A stretch of 64,000 nt of DNA from Stutzerimonas kunmingensis (GCF_014764705.1 NZ_JACXXG010000005.1:124001-188000), one strand, 5' to 3'; numbered from the stretch's first letter, positions 35,310 through 43,963 are shown. A program made the numbers and translations. The notes: generated from the letters alone by a model not told the origin.

Positions 35310-36425
35310 ATGGCAGTCAAGGTCCTGGTCGTCGACGATTCCGGCTTCTTTCGTCGGCGCGTCTCGGAAATCCTTTCCTCTGATTCGAATATCCAGGTCG
35401 TCGGCACCGCCACCAACGGACGCGAGGCGATCGACCAGGTGCTGGCGTTGAAGCCGGATGTCATCACCATGGACTACGAGATGCCGATGATGGACGGCAT
35501 CACGGCGGTGCGGCAGATCATGCAGCGCTGCCCCACACCGGTGTTGATGTTTTCCTCGCTGACGCACGAAGGTGCTCGGGTCACCCTCGATGCACTGGAT
35601 GCCGGCGCCGTCGACTATCTGCCGAAGAACTTCGAAGACATTTCGCGTAACCCGGATAAGGTCAAGCAGCTGCTGTGCGAGAAGGTACATACCGTTTCGC
35701 GCAGCAACCGGCGCTACAGCACGTTCTGTACCTCGAGCGTAAGTACGCCGCCGGTATCCGCGCGTGGCACTGCCTCGACATTGGCTACTGCAGCGCCTCG
35801 GGCCGGCGCTACAGCGCCAGCGCCCGCGGCGCCGGCAGCTCGTTCGCCGGCGCCCAAGCGCAAGGCGTACAAGCTGGTGGCCATCGGTACGTCTACTGGC
35901 GGTCCGGTGGCGCTGCAGCGTGTGCTCACTCAGCTCCCGGCGAATTTCCCCGCGCCGATCGTACTCATCCAGCACATGCCGGCCGCGTTCACCAAAGCCT
36001 TCGCCGATCGTCTGGACAAGCTTTGCCGCATTCGTGTCAAGGAAGCCGAGGACGGCGACGTGCTGCGTCCGGGGCTTGCTCTGCTGGCACCGGGTGGCAA
36101 GCAGATGATGATCGATGGCCGCGGTGCGGTACGCATTCTGCCGGGCGATGATCGCCTCAACTACAAGCCTTGCGTCGACGTTACCTTCGGTTCGGCCGCC
36201 AAGTCGTTTCACGACAAAGTGCTGGCGGTAGTGCTGACCGGCATGGGTGCCGATGGTCGCGAAGGCGCACGGTTGCTCAAGCAGAGCGGCAGCCAGGTGT
36301 GGGCGCAGGATGAAGCCAGCTGCGTGATCTATGGCATGCCGATGGCGGTGGTCAAAGCCAACCTGAGTGATGCGGTCTACGGGCTCGACGACATCGGTCG
36401 CAATCTGGCCGAGGCGTGCATCTGA
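35310..36425 (+). CDS. cheB: chemotaxis methylesterase CheB
   Basis: 371 residues. N-terminal REC domain with Asp55 (ITMDYEMPMMDG), a Ser/Ala/Pro-rich linker (~145-182), then the methylesterase with the catalytic Ser in GTSTGGPVAL, His in IQHMPAAFT, and Asp in the GMGADGREG region. It demethylates or deamidates receptor glutamates during adaptation. The partner methyltransferase CheR is not in the window. AGGAG precedes ATG 35310. Confidence 0.96.
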   Translation: MAVKVLVVDDSGFFRRRVSEILSSDSNIQVVGTATNGREAIDQVLALKPDVITMDYEMPMMDGITAVRQIMQRCPTPVLMFSSLTHEGARVTLDALDAGAVDYLPKNFEDISRNPDKVKQLLCEKVHTVSRSNRRYSTFCTSSVSTPPVSARGTASTLATAAPRAGATAPAPAAPAARSPAPKRKAYKLVAIGTSTGGPVALQRVLTQLPANFPAPIVLIQHMPAAFTKAFADRLDKLCRIRVKEAEDGDVLRPGLALLAPGGKQMMIDGRGAVRILPGDDRLNYKPCVDVTFGSAAKSFHDKVLAVVLTGMGADGREGARLLKQSGSQVWAQDEASCVIYGMPMAVVKANLSDAVYGLDDIGRNLAEACI

Positions 36426-36441
36426 TGGAGGCCCGCCTCTA

Positions 36442-37182
36442 ATGGACGTGCTCAGCCTGATCGGGCTGCTGTTGGCGTTCGTCGCCATCGTTGGGGGCAA
36501 TTTTCTCGAGGGCGGGCATATCTCGGCGCTGCTCAATGGGCCGGCCGCGTTGATCGTGCTTGGCGGTACCCTGGGTGCCGTCCTGCTGCAGACGCCCATC
36601 GCCGTGTTCATGCGGGCGATGAGTATCGGTCGCTGGATATTCTTTCCGCCGCGCATCGATCTCGCGCGCGGCATCCTCATGGTCACTACCTGGAGCAATA
36701 CTGCGCGCAAGGAGGGGTTGCTCGGCCTCGAGCCGGTCGCCGAGACGGAGCCCGATCCTTACGCACGCAAAGGCCTGCAGCTGCTGGTCGATGGCGCCGA
36801 GCCGGAAGTGATCCGCAGCATCCTCGAGGTCGATCTGTATACCCAGGAGGGGCGTGACCTGCGCGCGGCCAAGGTCTACGAGAGCATGGGTGGCTACTCG
36901 CCGACCATCGGGATCATCGGCGCGGTGATGGGGTTGATCCACGTGATGGGCAATCTGGCCGATCCCAGCCAGCTGGGCAGCGGCATCGCCGTTGCGTTCG
37001 TGGCGACCATCTATGGCGTCGCTTTCGCCAACCTGCTGGTGCTGCCGGTCGGCAACAAGCTGAAGAGCGTCGTCCAGCGGCAGACCGCCTATCGCGAGAT
37101 GCTGCTGGAGGGCGTGTTGTCCATTGCCGAGGGCGAAAATCCGCGTTCCATCGAGATGAAGCTGCAAGGCTTCATGGACTGA
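36442..37182 (+). CDS. motC: flagellar stator protein MotC (MotA family)
   Basis: 246-residue inner-membrane proton-channel subunit of the second Pseudomonas stator. Four TM helices are visible: two at the N-terminus (SLIGLLLAFVAIVGGNFLEGG; ALIVLGGTLGAVLL) and two after the cytoplasmic loop (SPTIGIIGAVMGLIHVMGNL; AVAFVATIYGVAFANLLVLP). MotCD is needed for swarming and for torque under load. ATG 36442 is the first start with family-like sequence; 5 nt before motD. Confidence 0.94.
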   Translation: MDVLSLIGLLLAFVAIVGGNFLEGGHISALLNGPAALIVLGGTLGAVLLQTPIAVFMRAMSIGRWIFFPPRIDLARGILMVTTWSNTARKEGLLGLEPVAETEPDPYARKGLQLLVDGAEPEVIRSILEVDLYTQEGRDLRAAKVYESMGGYSPTIGIIGAVMGLIHVMGNLADPSQLGSGIAVAFVATIYGVAFANLLVLPVGNKLKSVVQRQTAYREMLLEGVLSIAEGENPRSIEMKLQGFMD

Positions 37183-37187
37183 CCGCC

Positions 37188-38030
37188 ATGGCCAGACGCA
37201 GACCACCGGAAGAGCACGAGAATCACGAGCGATGGCTGGTGTCCTACGCCGACTTCATCACGCTGTTATTTGCCTTCTTCGTGGTGATGTACTCGATCTC
37301 CTCGATCAACGAGGGCAAGTACAAGATCCTCTCCGATTCGCTGGTCGGCGTGTTCAATCAGGTCGATCGTTCGGTCAAGCCCATCCCCATCGGTGAGGAG
37401 CGACCTCGGACCACCGAGGCGGAAGTGTCCCAGGTCGAGGATCTGTCGGGCCCGGCTTCGTCGGCGGGGAAGCCGACCCTCGATCCGCTGGAGCGAATTG
37501 CGCAGAGCATGCGCGAGACGTTCGGCGAGCTGATCGCCAACGAGCAACTGACGATCCGTGGCAATGAGCTGTGGATCGAGATCGAACTCAACTCCAGCCT
37601 GCTGTTCCCCAGCGGCGATGCGCTTCCCAACGACCAGGCATTTCTGCTGATCGACAAGGTCGCCGGAATTCTGGCCCCTTTCGACAACCCGATCCGTGTC
37701 GAAGGGTTTACCGACAATCTGCCAATCAGCACCAGCCAGTTCCCTACCAACTGGGAGCTGTCCGCAGCCCGCGCTGGCAGCGTTGTGAGGATGCTTGCAG
37801 CGCAGGGGGTGGACCCTTCGCGGATGGCAGCGGTGGGCTATGGCGAATTTCAGCCCGTGGCGGACAACGCGACAGCCGAAGGCCGGGCGCGCAACCGGCG
37901 GGTGATTCTGGTGGTGTCGCGCAATCTCGATGTGCGCCGAAGTGTCACCGGAATGGGCAGCAGCAATGTACGGCCTGACGATGCGTTGCGTCGGGCTGGC
38001 ACACAATCTGCACCGGCTGTGTCCATGTAA
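37188..38030 (+). CDS. motD: flagellar stator protein MotD (MotB family)
   Basis: 280 residues. Short basic cytoplasmic tail, one TM helix (~23-42) with the proton-binding Asp of SYADFITLLFAFFVVMYS, a plug/linker region, and an OmpA-like peptidoglycan-binding domain (~130-245, VEGFTDNLP, LSAARAGSVVRML, RNRRVILV). It anchors the MotC/MotD stator to the cell wall. Confidence 0.95.
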   Translation: MARRRPPEEHENHERWLVSYADFITLLFAFFVVMYSISSINEGKYKILSDSLVGVFNQVDRSVKPIPIGEERPRTTEAEVSQVEDLSGPASSAGKPTLDPLERIAQSMRETFGELIANEQLTIRGNELWIEIELNSSLLFPSGDALPNDQAFLLIDKVAGILAPFDNPIRVEGFTDNLPISTSQFPTNWELSAARAGSVVRMLAAQGVDPSRMAAVGYGEFQPVADNATAEGRARNRRVILVVSRNLDVRRSVTGMGSSNVRPDDALRRAGTQSAPAVSM

Positions 38031-38117
38031 GCGCTTCAGGGCGCAGTCGTCAAAACACCGTCGCTTTGCCGTTTTCAGGCAATGCCGTTCCGGTCAGCTT
38101 CGCCGGGTGGAAGATCA

Positions 38118-38906
38118 ATGAGAGTCTGGGCTGTAGCCAATCAAAAGGGTGGGGTGGGCAAGACCACTACGTCGATCGCACTGGCGGGCTTGCTGGCCGA
38201 TTCCGGCAAGCGCGTCGTCGTGCTGGATCTGGATCCACATGGGTCGATGACCAGCTATTTCGGGCATGATCCCGATAACCTGGACCATAGCGTCTTCGAT
38301 CTCTTCCAGCACCAGGGTACCGTGCCGGATGGCCTGCCGTGGCAGCTGCTGCTGGCCACCAGTCACGAGCGTATCTCGCTGATGCCTTCCAGTACCGTGC
38401 TGGCGACACTCGAGCGCCAGTCGCCCGGGCAGAACGGCCTCGGGCTGGTCATTGCCAAGAGCCTGTCGCAGCTGTGGCAGGACTTCGATTACGCCATCAT
38501 CGACAGCCCGCCGCTGCTCGGTGTGCTGATGGTCAACGCACTGGCTGCCAGTCAGCAGCTGGTGATTCCGGTGCAGACGGAGTTTCTGGCGATGAAGGGT
38601 CTCGAGCGAATGGTCAGCACGCTGTCGATGATCAACCGTTCGCGCAAGCAAGCGCTGCCTTACACCATCGTGCCGACCTTGTTCGACCGCCGCACCCAGG
38701 CCTCGATGAATACGCTCAAGGTACTGCGAGCCGGTTATGCCGATCATCTCTGGCCAGCGTTCATCCCGGTCGATACGCGGCTGCGCGATGCCAGCCGCGC
38801 CGGCCTGACGCCTTCGCAGTTCGATCCGACCAGTCGTGCGGTTCTTGCCTATCGGGCCTTGCTCAAGCATCTGCTGGCGTCGCAAGTGTCTCCGCAGGTG
38901 GCGTGA
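38118..38906 (+). CDS. parC: ParA-family ATPase ParC, polar positioning of the chemotaxis array
   Basis: 262-residue ParA/Soj-like ATPase. The P-loop KGGVGKT is at residues 10-16, with DLDPHGSMTSYFG and the switch IIDSPPLLGVLMVNAL. In Vibrio the ParC homologue in the same che order (cheYZAB, parC, parP, cheW) recruits the chemotaxis array to the pole; the P. aeruginosa counterpart is PA1462. ATG 38118 follows GGGTGGAAG. The symbol here does not mean topoisomerase IV subunit ParC. Confidence 0.88.
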   Translation: MRVWAVANQKGGVGKTTTSIALAGLLADSGKRVVVLDLDPHGSMTSYFGHDPDNLDHSVFDLFQHQGTVPDGLPWQLLLATSHERISLMPSSTVLATLERQSPGQNGLGLVIAKSLSQLWQDFDYAIIDSPPLLGVLMVNALAASQQLVIPVQTEFLAMKGLERMVSTLSMINRSRKQALPYTIVPTLFDRRTQASMNTLKVLRAGYADHLWPAFIPVDTRLRDASRAGLTPSQFDPTSRAVLAYRALLKHLLASQVSPQVA

Positions 38907-38936
38907 AGTGCCATGCCGCTCGGCGCCTGCCAGCTC

Positions 38937-38960
38937 AAGTTTGTCGCGCCAGTGGCCGAT
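38937..38960 (+). promoter_or_regulatory. candidate sigma-28 promoter before parP-cheW
   Basis: TCAAG followed after 15 nt by GCCGATAG; the -10 matches GCCGATAA at 7 of 8. The -35 differs from TAAAG by one base and the spacer is 1 nt longer than the E. coli optimum. It lies in the 87-nt gap between parC and parP, ~32 nt before the parP ATG. Confidence 0.55.
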
Positions 38961-38993
38961 AGCCTGTTCAGATTCTCATAACGAGTTCGTTCC

Positions 38994-39794
38994 ATGAGCC
39001 GCACCGTCCTAACCGAAACCCGATCCCAGCAGGCGCTGCAGTCCTATCTCGATGGGCTGTTGCAGGACGCTGCCATCGAACTGGCCGACTCGGTCAGTCA
39101 GGACGAATTCCAGGCGGCCGTGCTCGAGGAGCAACTGCGTGATACGCGGCAGAGCCAACCGCCGCGTCTTGAAATAGTCCAGCCGGCGCCGCCGCCCGTG
39201 GTGGAAGCGCCTCTAACGATGCCGTCGGTGCCGACTCTTGAGCCGGTCGTGGAGCTCGAGGTTGCGCCGCAGCTGCCCAGCGAACCAGTCGGAGCCGTGC
39301 CTGACGCCCATCCGGGTTGGGGTGAGGAGCCTTTCGAGTGCCTGCTGTTCGATGTGGCAGGGTTGACCCTGGCGGTGCCGCTGGTGTGCCTGGGCTCCAT
39401 CTATCCGCTGGCCGGACAGGAGCTGACGCCGCTGTTCGGTCAGCCCGACTGGTTTCTTGGCATACTGCCGAGCCAGTCAGGCAACCTGAAGGTGCTGGAC
39501 ACCGCGCGCTGGGTGATGCCTGATCGGTATCGTGACGACTTCCGCGAGGGGTTGCAGTACGTGATCTCGGTTCAGGGCTACGAATGGGGTCTGGCGGTCC
39601 ATCAGGTCAGTCGCTCGATTCGCCTCGACCCCAGTGAGGTCAAGTGGCGTACGCAGCGCAGTCAGCGTCCATGGCTGGCCGGTACGGTAATCGAGCATAT
39701 GTGCGCGCTGGTCGACGTGACTGCGCTGGCCGAGTTGATCGCCAGTGGCGCTGTGAAACAGATGCAGGGCGCGACGAAGCCGCGGACGCATTGA
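38994..39794 (+). CDS. parP: ParP-type CheW-domain scaffold protein
   Basis: 266 residues: a short helical N-terminus (~1-50), a Pro/Val/Glu-rich linker (~55-105), then a CheW-like beta domain (~113-255; CLLFDVAGLTLAVPLVCLG, GYEWGLAVHQVSR, ALVDVTALAELI). In Vibrio, ParP couples ParC to CheA and to receptors via its CheW-like C-terminus. Position between parC and cheW supports the same role; the P. aeruginosa counterpart is PA1463. A sigma-28-like site lies just upstream. Confidence 0.82.
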   Translation: MSRTVLTETRSQQALQSYLDGLLQDAAIELADSVSQDEFQAAVLEEQLRDTRQSQPPRLEIVQPAPPPVVEAPLTMPSVPTLEPVVELEVAPQLPSEPVGAVPDAHPGWGEEPFECLLFDVAGLTLAVPLVCLGSIYPLAGQELTPLFGQPDWFLGILPSQSGNLKVLDTARWVMPDRYRDDFREGLQYVISVQGYEWGLAVHQVSRSIRLDPSEVKWRTQRSQRPWLAGTVIEHMCALVDVTALAELIASGAVKQMQGATKPRTH

Positions 39795-39877
39795 AAGCAA
39801 ACAATTGACGGTCGCGCCTGTTGCGCGGCCCGGCGATAGAATCGACCGCCATTGCGGTAACTGAAGAAGGTGGGGCT

Positions 39878-40357
39878 ATGAAGATGACGTCTGCGCAGGG
39901 TTCCGAAGATCCTGTACTGCAATGGGTGACCTTCCGTCTGGACAACGAGACGTACGGTATCAACGTGATGCAGGTCCAGGAGGTGTTGCGTTATACCGAG
40001 ATCGCGCCGGTACCGGGTGCTCCGAGCTATGTGCTCGGCATAATCAACCTGCGCGGCAATGTGGTGACGGTGATCGACACGCGTCAGCGTTTCGGCCTGG
40101 AAACCGCGTCGGTATCGGACAATACTCGAATCGTGATCATCGAGGCGGATCGTCAGGTCATCGGCATCATGGTCGATAGCGTTGCCGAGGTGGTCTACCT
40201 TCGCCAATCCGAGATCGAAACTGCGCCCAACGTCGGTAATGATGAGTCGGCCAAATTCATTCAGGGCGTCTGCAACAAGAACGGCGAGCTGCTGATTCTG
40301 GTCGAACTCGACAAGATGATGAGCGAAGAAGAATGGGCCGAGCTTGAGAGCATCTGA
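39878..40357 (+). CDS. cheW: chemotaxis coupling protein CheW
   Basis: 159-residue CheW linking CheA to receptors. Typical strands are visible: WVTFRLDNETYGINVMQVQEVL, VLGIINLRGNVVTVIDTRQRFG and GIMVDSVAEVV. Starts ATG 39878 after GGTGGGG; 3 nt before the next gene, so the two are co-transcribed. Confidence 0.96.
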   Translation: MKMTSAQGSEDPVLQWVTFRLDNETYGINVMQVQEVLRYTEIAPVPGAPSYVLGIINLRGNVVTVIDTRQRFGLETASVSDNTRIVIIEADRQVIGIMVDSVAEVVYLRQSEIETAPNVGNDESAKFIQGVCNKNGELLILVELDKMMSEEEWAELESI

Positions 40358-40360
40358 TAC

Positions 40361-40774
40361 ATGCTGATCGCGTCGCTGGTCGCATCGTTGGTTGCGCTGG
40401 CCTTCTGCTGTCTTGGGCTGCTGGGCTTCTGCCTGTGGCTGCTCAGGCGGCAGCGGTTTCTGGCCGAACAACAGCAGCAACGCGATGCGAACAGGGATAA
40501 GCGCATCAAGGAGCTGAGCAGCCGCCTGGATGCCTATCTGGAAGGCAGCTTGCGCATGGGCGATGAGTTGCGTGAGTTGAGTCGCACGCTGGCGCCGTTG
40601 CCGGACAAGCTCACCCAGCTGGAACAGCGCGACCCCAACAACTTCTCCTTCTCCCAGGCGGCCAAACTGGTCGGCATGGGCGCAAGTGTCGACGACCTGA
40701 CGCAGTCGTGTGGCCTGTCGCAATCCGAAGCGGAGCTGATGAGCAAGCTGCATCAGGCTCGCAAGAAACCCTGA
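40361..40774 (+). CDS. DUF2802-type single-pass membrane protein
   Basis: 137 residues: an N-terminal TM helix (LIASLVASLVALAFCCLGLL, ~2-27), a Gln/Arg-rich coiled coil (~28-90), and a compact C-terminal helical domain (FSQAAKLVGMGASVDDLTQSCGLSQSEAELMSKLH) that looks like a small helix-turn-helix fold. It is conserved after cheW in pseudomonads and vibrios (DUF2802, by position and pattern), and its role is unknown. Its coupling to cheW suggests a place in array assembly. Confidence 0.75.
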   Translation: MLIASLVASLVALAFCCLGLLGFCLWLLRRQRFLAEQQQQRDANRDKRIKELSSRLDAYLEGSLRMGDELRELSRTLAPLPDKLTQLEQRDPNNFSFSQAAKLVGMGASVDDLTQSCGLSQSEAELMSKLHQARKKP

Positions 40775-40907
40775 TTGCAGTTTTTCCGTCGACTGGTCGT
40801 CCCTTCCGGGTCTTGTGCCGGAACCTCCCACACCCTGCACATTCCAATCCGTATCAGCTTGGCATTGCTGAGCTTGTCCAGGTCCCATGCTTGGGACGAG
40901 GAGGACA

Positions 40908-41351
40908 ATGATGCGGCTTACTCTCATTCTGTTGCTGTTCATGGTTTCGCTCGGCGCTCAGGCCGTCGAGGCGCCAGACGATGTGGACGGCGCAATGACC
41001 GTAAACGTCTTTCAAGCCAAGCGCCTTCATGAACTGGGCGCCGTCTTCATCGATGTGCGTGCCGACCGCGAATGGTTATGGGGCCACGTAGAAGGCGCCG
41101 TGCACTTCGATCTGGCCAGTGATTTCGTAAGCCTGGCCGGGCCGGAGTGGCCGCGTGAGCTTCCGCTGGTGATTTACTGCGACAGCGAGATCTGCCCGCG
41201 TAGCGCGGAAGCCGCAAGAATGGCCGTGGCCTGGGGCTACCAGCGGGTGTTCTATTTCCGTGCCGGCTATTTCGCCTGGCAGCTGCATGATCTCCCTCAG
41301 GTCACTGGTGAAGATCGTGCAGCCGTCGTACTCAACGCGCAGGCCCACTGA
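40908..41351 (+). CDS. exported rhodanese-like domain protein
   Basis: 147 residues with a Sec signal (MMRLTLILLLFMVSLGAQA) and one rhodanese fold (HELGAVFIDVRADREW; GHVEGAVHFDL). The active-site loop is Cys91-DSEI-Cys96-PRS; Cys91 is the expected persulfide-carrying cysteine, and a second Cys in the loop is less usual and could form a redox pair. GAGGAGGA precedes two adjacent ATGs (40908, 40911). It lies between the chemotaxis genes and the opposite-strand FlhX gene, whose 3' end overlaps it by 20 nt. Substrate unknown. Confidence 0.82.
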   Translation: MMRLTLILLLFMVSLGAQAVEAPDDVDGAMTVNVFQAKRLHELGAVFIDVRADREWLWGHVEGAVHFDLASDFVSLAGPEWPRELPLVIYCDSEICPRSAEAARMAVAWGYQRVFYFRAGYFAWQLHDLPQVTGEDRAAVVLNAQAH

Positions 41352-41664
41352 GTTGCGGCAGGGGCGGCGCTGGTTCGCCTGCGCTCCGTTCGTGGAACCC
41401 TGGTGGGCATTTGCCCTTGAGATACCAGGCAAAGGCGATGATCTCCGCGATGGTGCGGTATAACGCTTCCGGGATCTCGTCGCCCAGCTCCAGTTTCGCC
41501 AGCAATCTCACCAGATCGGCGTTCTCGTAGATCGGCACCTCATGTTCCCGAGCGATGGCGAGGATTGTCTCTGCTAGCTCGTCATCACCCTTGGCGCTCA
41601 GACTCGGCGCGTTGACACCGTCATAGCTGAGCGCGATTGCCTGGCGTGGCTGCTTGTCGGTCAT
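41332..41664 (-). CDS. free-standing FlhB C-terminal domain (FlhX / EscU-YscU-HrcU type)
   Basis: 110-residue soluble protein equivalent to FlhB from just after its NPTH cleavage point: AIALSYDG aligns with AVALKYDG of FlhB in this window, and further shared positions include LSAKG/LVAKG, AREHEVPIYE/AQEHKVTVLE and EIPEALY/EIPDGLY. There is no membrane domain and no NPTH. Such FlhX proteins can replace the cleaved FlhB fragment in some bacteria. It overlaps the start of the upstream FliK-like gene by 4 nt (ATGA), so the two are coupled. Confidence 0.88.
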   Translation of the reverse strand: MTDKQPRQAIALSYDGVNAPSLSAKGDDELAETILAIAREHEVPIYENADLVRLLAKLELGDEIPEALYRTIAEIIAFAWYLKGKCPPGFHERSAGEPAPPLPQLSGPAR

Positions 41665-43190
41665 GCCTTTTCGTCCACGAAGCGTTGCTCCAGATTGGTG
41701 CTCGGACCCTGCGGTGGCGTGCCTTGCCTGCAGCTCAGTTCTCCGACACTCAGCCCGGCTGCCTGTAGACGCTCACGCAGATGGGTAAGTTCGGTCGCCA
41801 CCAGCTGGGCCGTGGCACTGCGCTCGGCCCACAGCTGGCTGGTGAGGGTGCCGCGCGTCAACTGTGCTTGAACTTGCAGTGGCCCGAGTGGTGCGACATC
41901 GAATGCGAGTTCGATCTTCCAGAGCGGCTCGCCACGCTCCTTTTCCTGCTTTCTCGGCTCTTCTTCGCGCTGCAGCTTGATTTGCAGCGGCACGATATCG
42001 CGCTGGTCGCGCATTGGCAGCTCCAGCTGCCAGGTGGTGAGGAGGGCGCCGTCCGGGCCGATTTGTGTCTGCGCGAGACTGGACAGTTGATGGGTCTGCA
42101 GCCTGGATACCGCGGCGGCTGCGAGCTTGAGCAGCATTTCGAGGTCGGCTTCTTCTTCCAGGCCAGGCGGCAGTCGGGTTGGTAGCGGGAACCCCAGCGC
42201 GAGCTGACGGACATTGCTTTGCGCCAGGGAGCCCAGCGCTTGCCGCGCAAATGCAGGCAACGCCTGGCCCATGGCGGCACTGGCCTGGGCGCTGGCCAGC
42301 GGCGTGCTACCTGGAAGATTGGGCATTTGCGCCAGTAGGCGCAGCAGCCCAGCCTTGAGGTCGCCCTGCAGCCCGTCGGTTTGCCCGGCCAGCAAGCGCG
42401 CCTCAAGGAACACGCCGCTCCTGGCCAGCGCTGCGGCGAGTGCCTTGGCATCGCCCAGTTGCTGCATTTCGGGTATCAGCCCCAGCAGTTTTTCGGCGGC
42501 GCCGCGCAGCCCCTCGGGGAGAGCCCCGGTACCACCCTGTAGAGCCTTGAACAGGCCTTCCAGCGAGGCCTGGCGGTTGTGTTGGGCGCCCAGTTGCTCG
42601 CCGAGATGCAGCTGATCGAGGCGCCTGCTCAGCGGAAGGAATGCGAGGGATTGGTCGCCCTTGACCTGCGCTGTCAGCAGGCTGCCGAGTGTCAGCGGGT
42701 TGGCTGATTCGATATTCAGCTTCTGTCCAGCGACGGGGCTGTTGAGCAGGCTGATGACCGCCTTGAAGATCTTCTGCCCGTCCTCCGACTGCTGTTGACT
42801 GGTCGCCACGACACGGCCCTGGATGATGCTGCCGACCGGCAGTTGCTGAAGGTCGATCATCGAGGCGGGCTGGCGCCCGGCGATCTGTGGAGCGGCCAGC
42901 AACCGGGTGTCGGACAGGGCGGTGATGACGTATGCGGTGCCGGGTGGCGGCGCCTTGTTGCTGCTGACCTCGACGGTCGCCTGGCGCCCGCTGCCCATGG
43001 TCAGCCGCAGCACCAGCCGAAATGCCTGCGCCGCTTCCCTGATGCTGACTACCTCCGCTTCGGCGTTTTCGCCAGCCGCCAGAAGGCCTTGCATCGGTTG
43101 CAGCAGTTTCAAAACGAGGTCATTCGCCGCTGCCGCCTGGCGCGGCGCGCTGCTTGGGGGCAGGGCAGTGGTACTCTTGATCTCGGTCAT
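41661..43190 (-). CDS. second FliK-like hook-length-control family protein
   Basis: 509 residues. The N-terminal ~120 residues hold small beta-like segments (EAEVVSIREAAQAFRLVLRL; PVGSIIQGRVVATSQQ). A helical middle of Leu/Ala/Gln runs follows, then a FliK C-terminal-like domain at ~395-490 (PLWKIELAFDVAPLGPLQVQAQL; LWAERSATAQLVATEL). It is distinct from fliK at 19-20 kb. Paired by a 4-nt overlap with the FlhX-like gene, which mirrors the functional FliK-FlhB pair. Export substrate or not cannot be told. Confidence 0.8.
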   Translation of the reverse strand: MTEIKSTTALPPSSAPRQAAAANDLVLKLLQPMQGLLAAGENAEAEVVSIREAAQAFRLVLRLTMGSGRQATVEVSSNKAPPPGTAYVITALSDTRLLAAPQIAGRQPASMIDLQQLPVGSIIQGRVVATSQQQSEDGQKIFKAVISLLNSPVAGQKLNIESANPLTLGSLLTAQVKGDQSLAFLPLSRRLDQLHLGEQLGAQHNRQASLEGLFKALQGGTGALPEGLRGAAEKLLGLIPEMQQLGDAKALAAALARSGVFLEARLLAGQTDGLQGDLKAGLLRLLAQMPNLPGSTPLASAQASAAMGQALPAFARQALGSLAQSNVRQLALGFPLPTRLPPGLEEEADLEMLLKLAAAAVSRLQTHQLSSLAQTQIGPDGALLTTWQLELPMRDQRDIVPLQIKLQREEEPRKQEKERGEPLWKIELAFDVAPLGPLQVQAQLTRGTLTSQLWAERSATAQLVATELTHLRERLQAAGLSVGELSCRQGTPPQGPSTNLEQRFVDEKA

Positions 43191-43233
43191 CTTTCCTCAA
43201 ATGCTCTTACAACCTTTCGCGTTCGCGGCCCTC

Positions 43234-43259
43234 GGCAACCAAAGGTTGCCATGTATAAT
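43234..43259 (+). promoter_or_regulatory. candidate ccmA promoter with overlapping palindrome
   Basis: A perfect TATAAT at 43254-43259 is preceded by the inverted repeat GGCAACC-AAA-GGTTGCC (43234-43250), which covers the -35 position. No good TTGACA is present, which would fit activator or repressor control. It lies in the divergent gap between the FliK-like gene and ccmA. Confidence 0.45.
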
Positions 43260-43327
43260 TCCGCCCGCCTGGCCCTGCTTCCTGAGTATAGCGGCCAGGC
43301 CTTTTTCATCTTGAGGTGTCGCCAGCC

Positions 43328-43963
43328 GTGTCAACTCCCTTTCTCGAAGCCGTAGCCCTCGCTTGCGAACGGGATTGGCGGCTGCTTTTCGACAAGCTGG
43401 ATCTGCGTCTCGAGAGTGGGGAAATGCTGCAGATTTCCGGGCCCAATGGCAGCGGCAAAACCAGTCTGCTGCGCCTGCTATGCGGCCTGATGCAACCAAC
43501 CGCAGGCGAGGTGCTGCTCAAGGGCCGGTCGCTCAGCGCTCAGCGTGGTGAACTGGCACGCAACCTGTTGTGGATCGGCCATGCTGCTGGCATCAAGGGC
43601 TTGCTGACAGCTGAGGAGAATCTCACCTGGCTCTGTGCGTTGCACCAGCCGGCCAGCCGCGAGGCGATATGGCATGCACTTGCCGAAGTGGGACTGCGCG
43701 GGTTCGAAGACGTGCCCTGTCATACCCTTTCTGCTGGCCAGCAGCGCCGCGTGGGGTTGGCGCGTCTGTATCTCTCGCCACCGCCGCTGTGGATTCTCGA
43801 TGAGCCATTTACCGCGCTCGACAAACATGGCGTGGCGCAGCTTGAGAGGCATCTCGCAGCGCATTGCGAGCAGGGCGGACTGGTCGTACTGACCACTCAC
43901 CACAGCCTGACGGAAAAGCCAACCGGCTACTGTGAGCTCGATCTGGGGCAGCGAGCCGCATGA
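43328..43963 (+). CDS. ccmA: heme-exporter ABC ATPase CcmA
   Basis: 211-residue ATP-binding subunit of CcmAB, which uses ATP to release holo-CcmE from CcmC. Walker A GPNGSGKT at residues 38-45; signature [14 protein letters not shown]; Walker B LWILDEPF. Start GTG 43328 gives the family N-terminus and has GAGGTG upstream; another GTG lies four codons earlier. First gene of ccmABCDEFGHI. Confidence 0.96.
   Translation: MSTPFLEAVALACERDWRLLFDKLDLRLESGEMLQISGPNGSGKTSLLRLLCGLMQPTAGEVLLKGRSLSAQRGELARNLLWIGHAAGIKGLLTAEENLTWLCALHQPASREAIWHALAEVGLRGFEDVPCHTLSAGQQRRVGLARLYLSPPPLWILDEPFTALDKHGVAQLERHLAAHCEQGGLVVLTTHHSLTEKPTGYCELDLGQRAA

Noticed and set aside
41332..41664. Decayed fragment of flhB
   Set aside because: Has its own start and stop, a coupled partner gene, conserved domain boundaries just after NPTH, and clear divergence from flhB.
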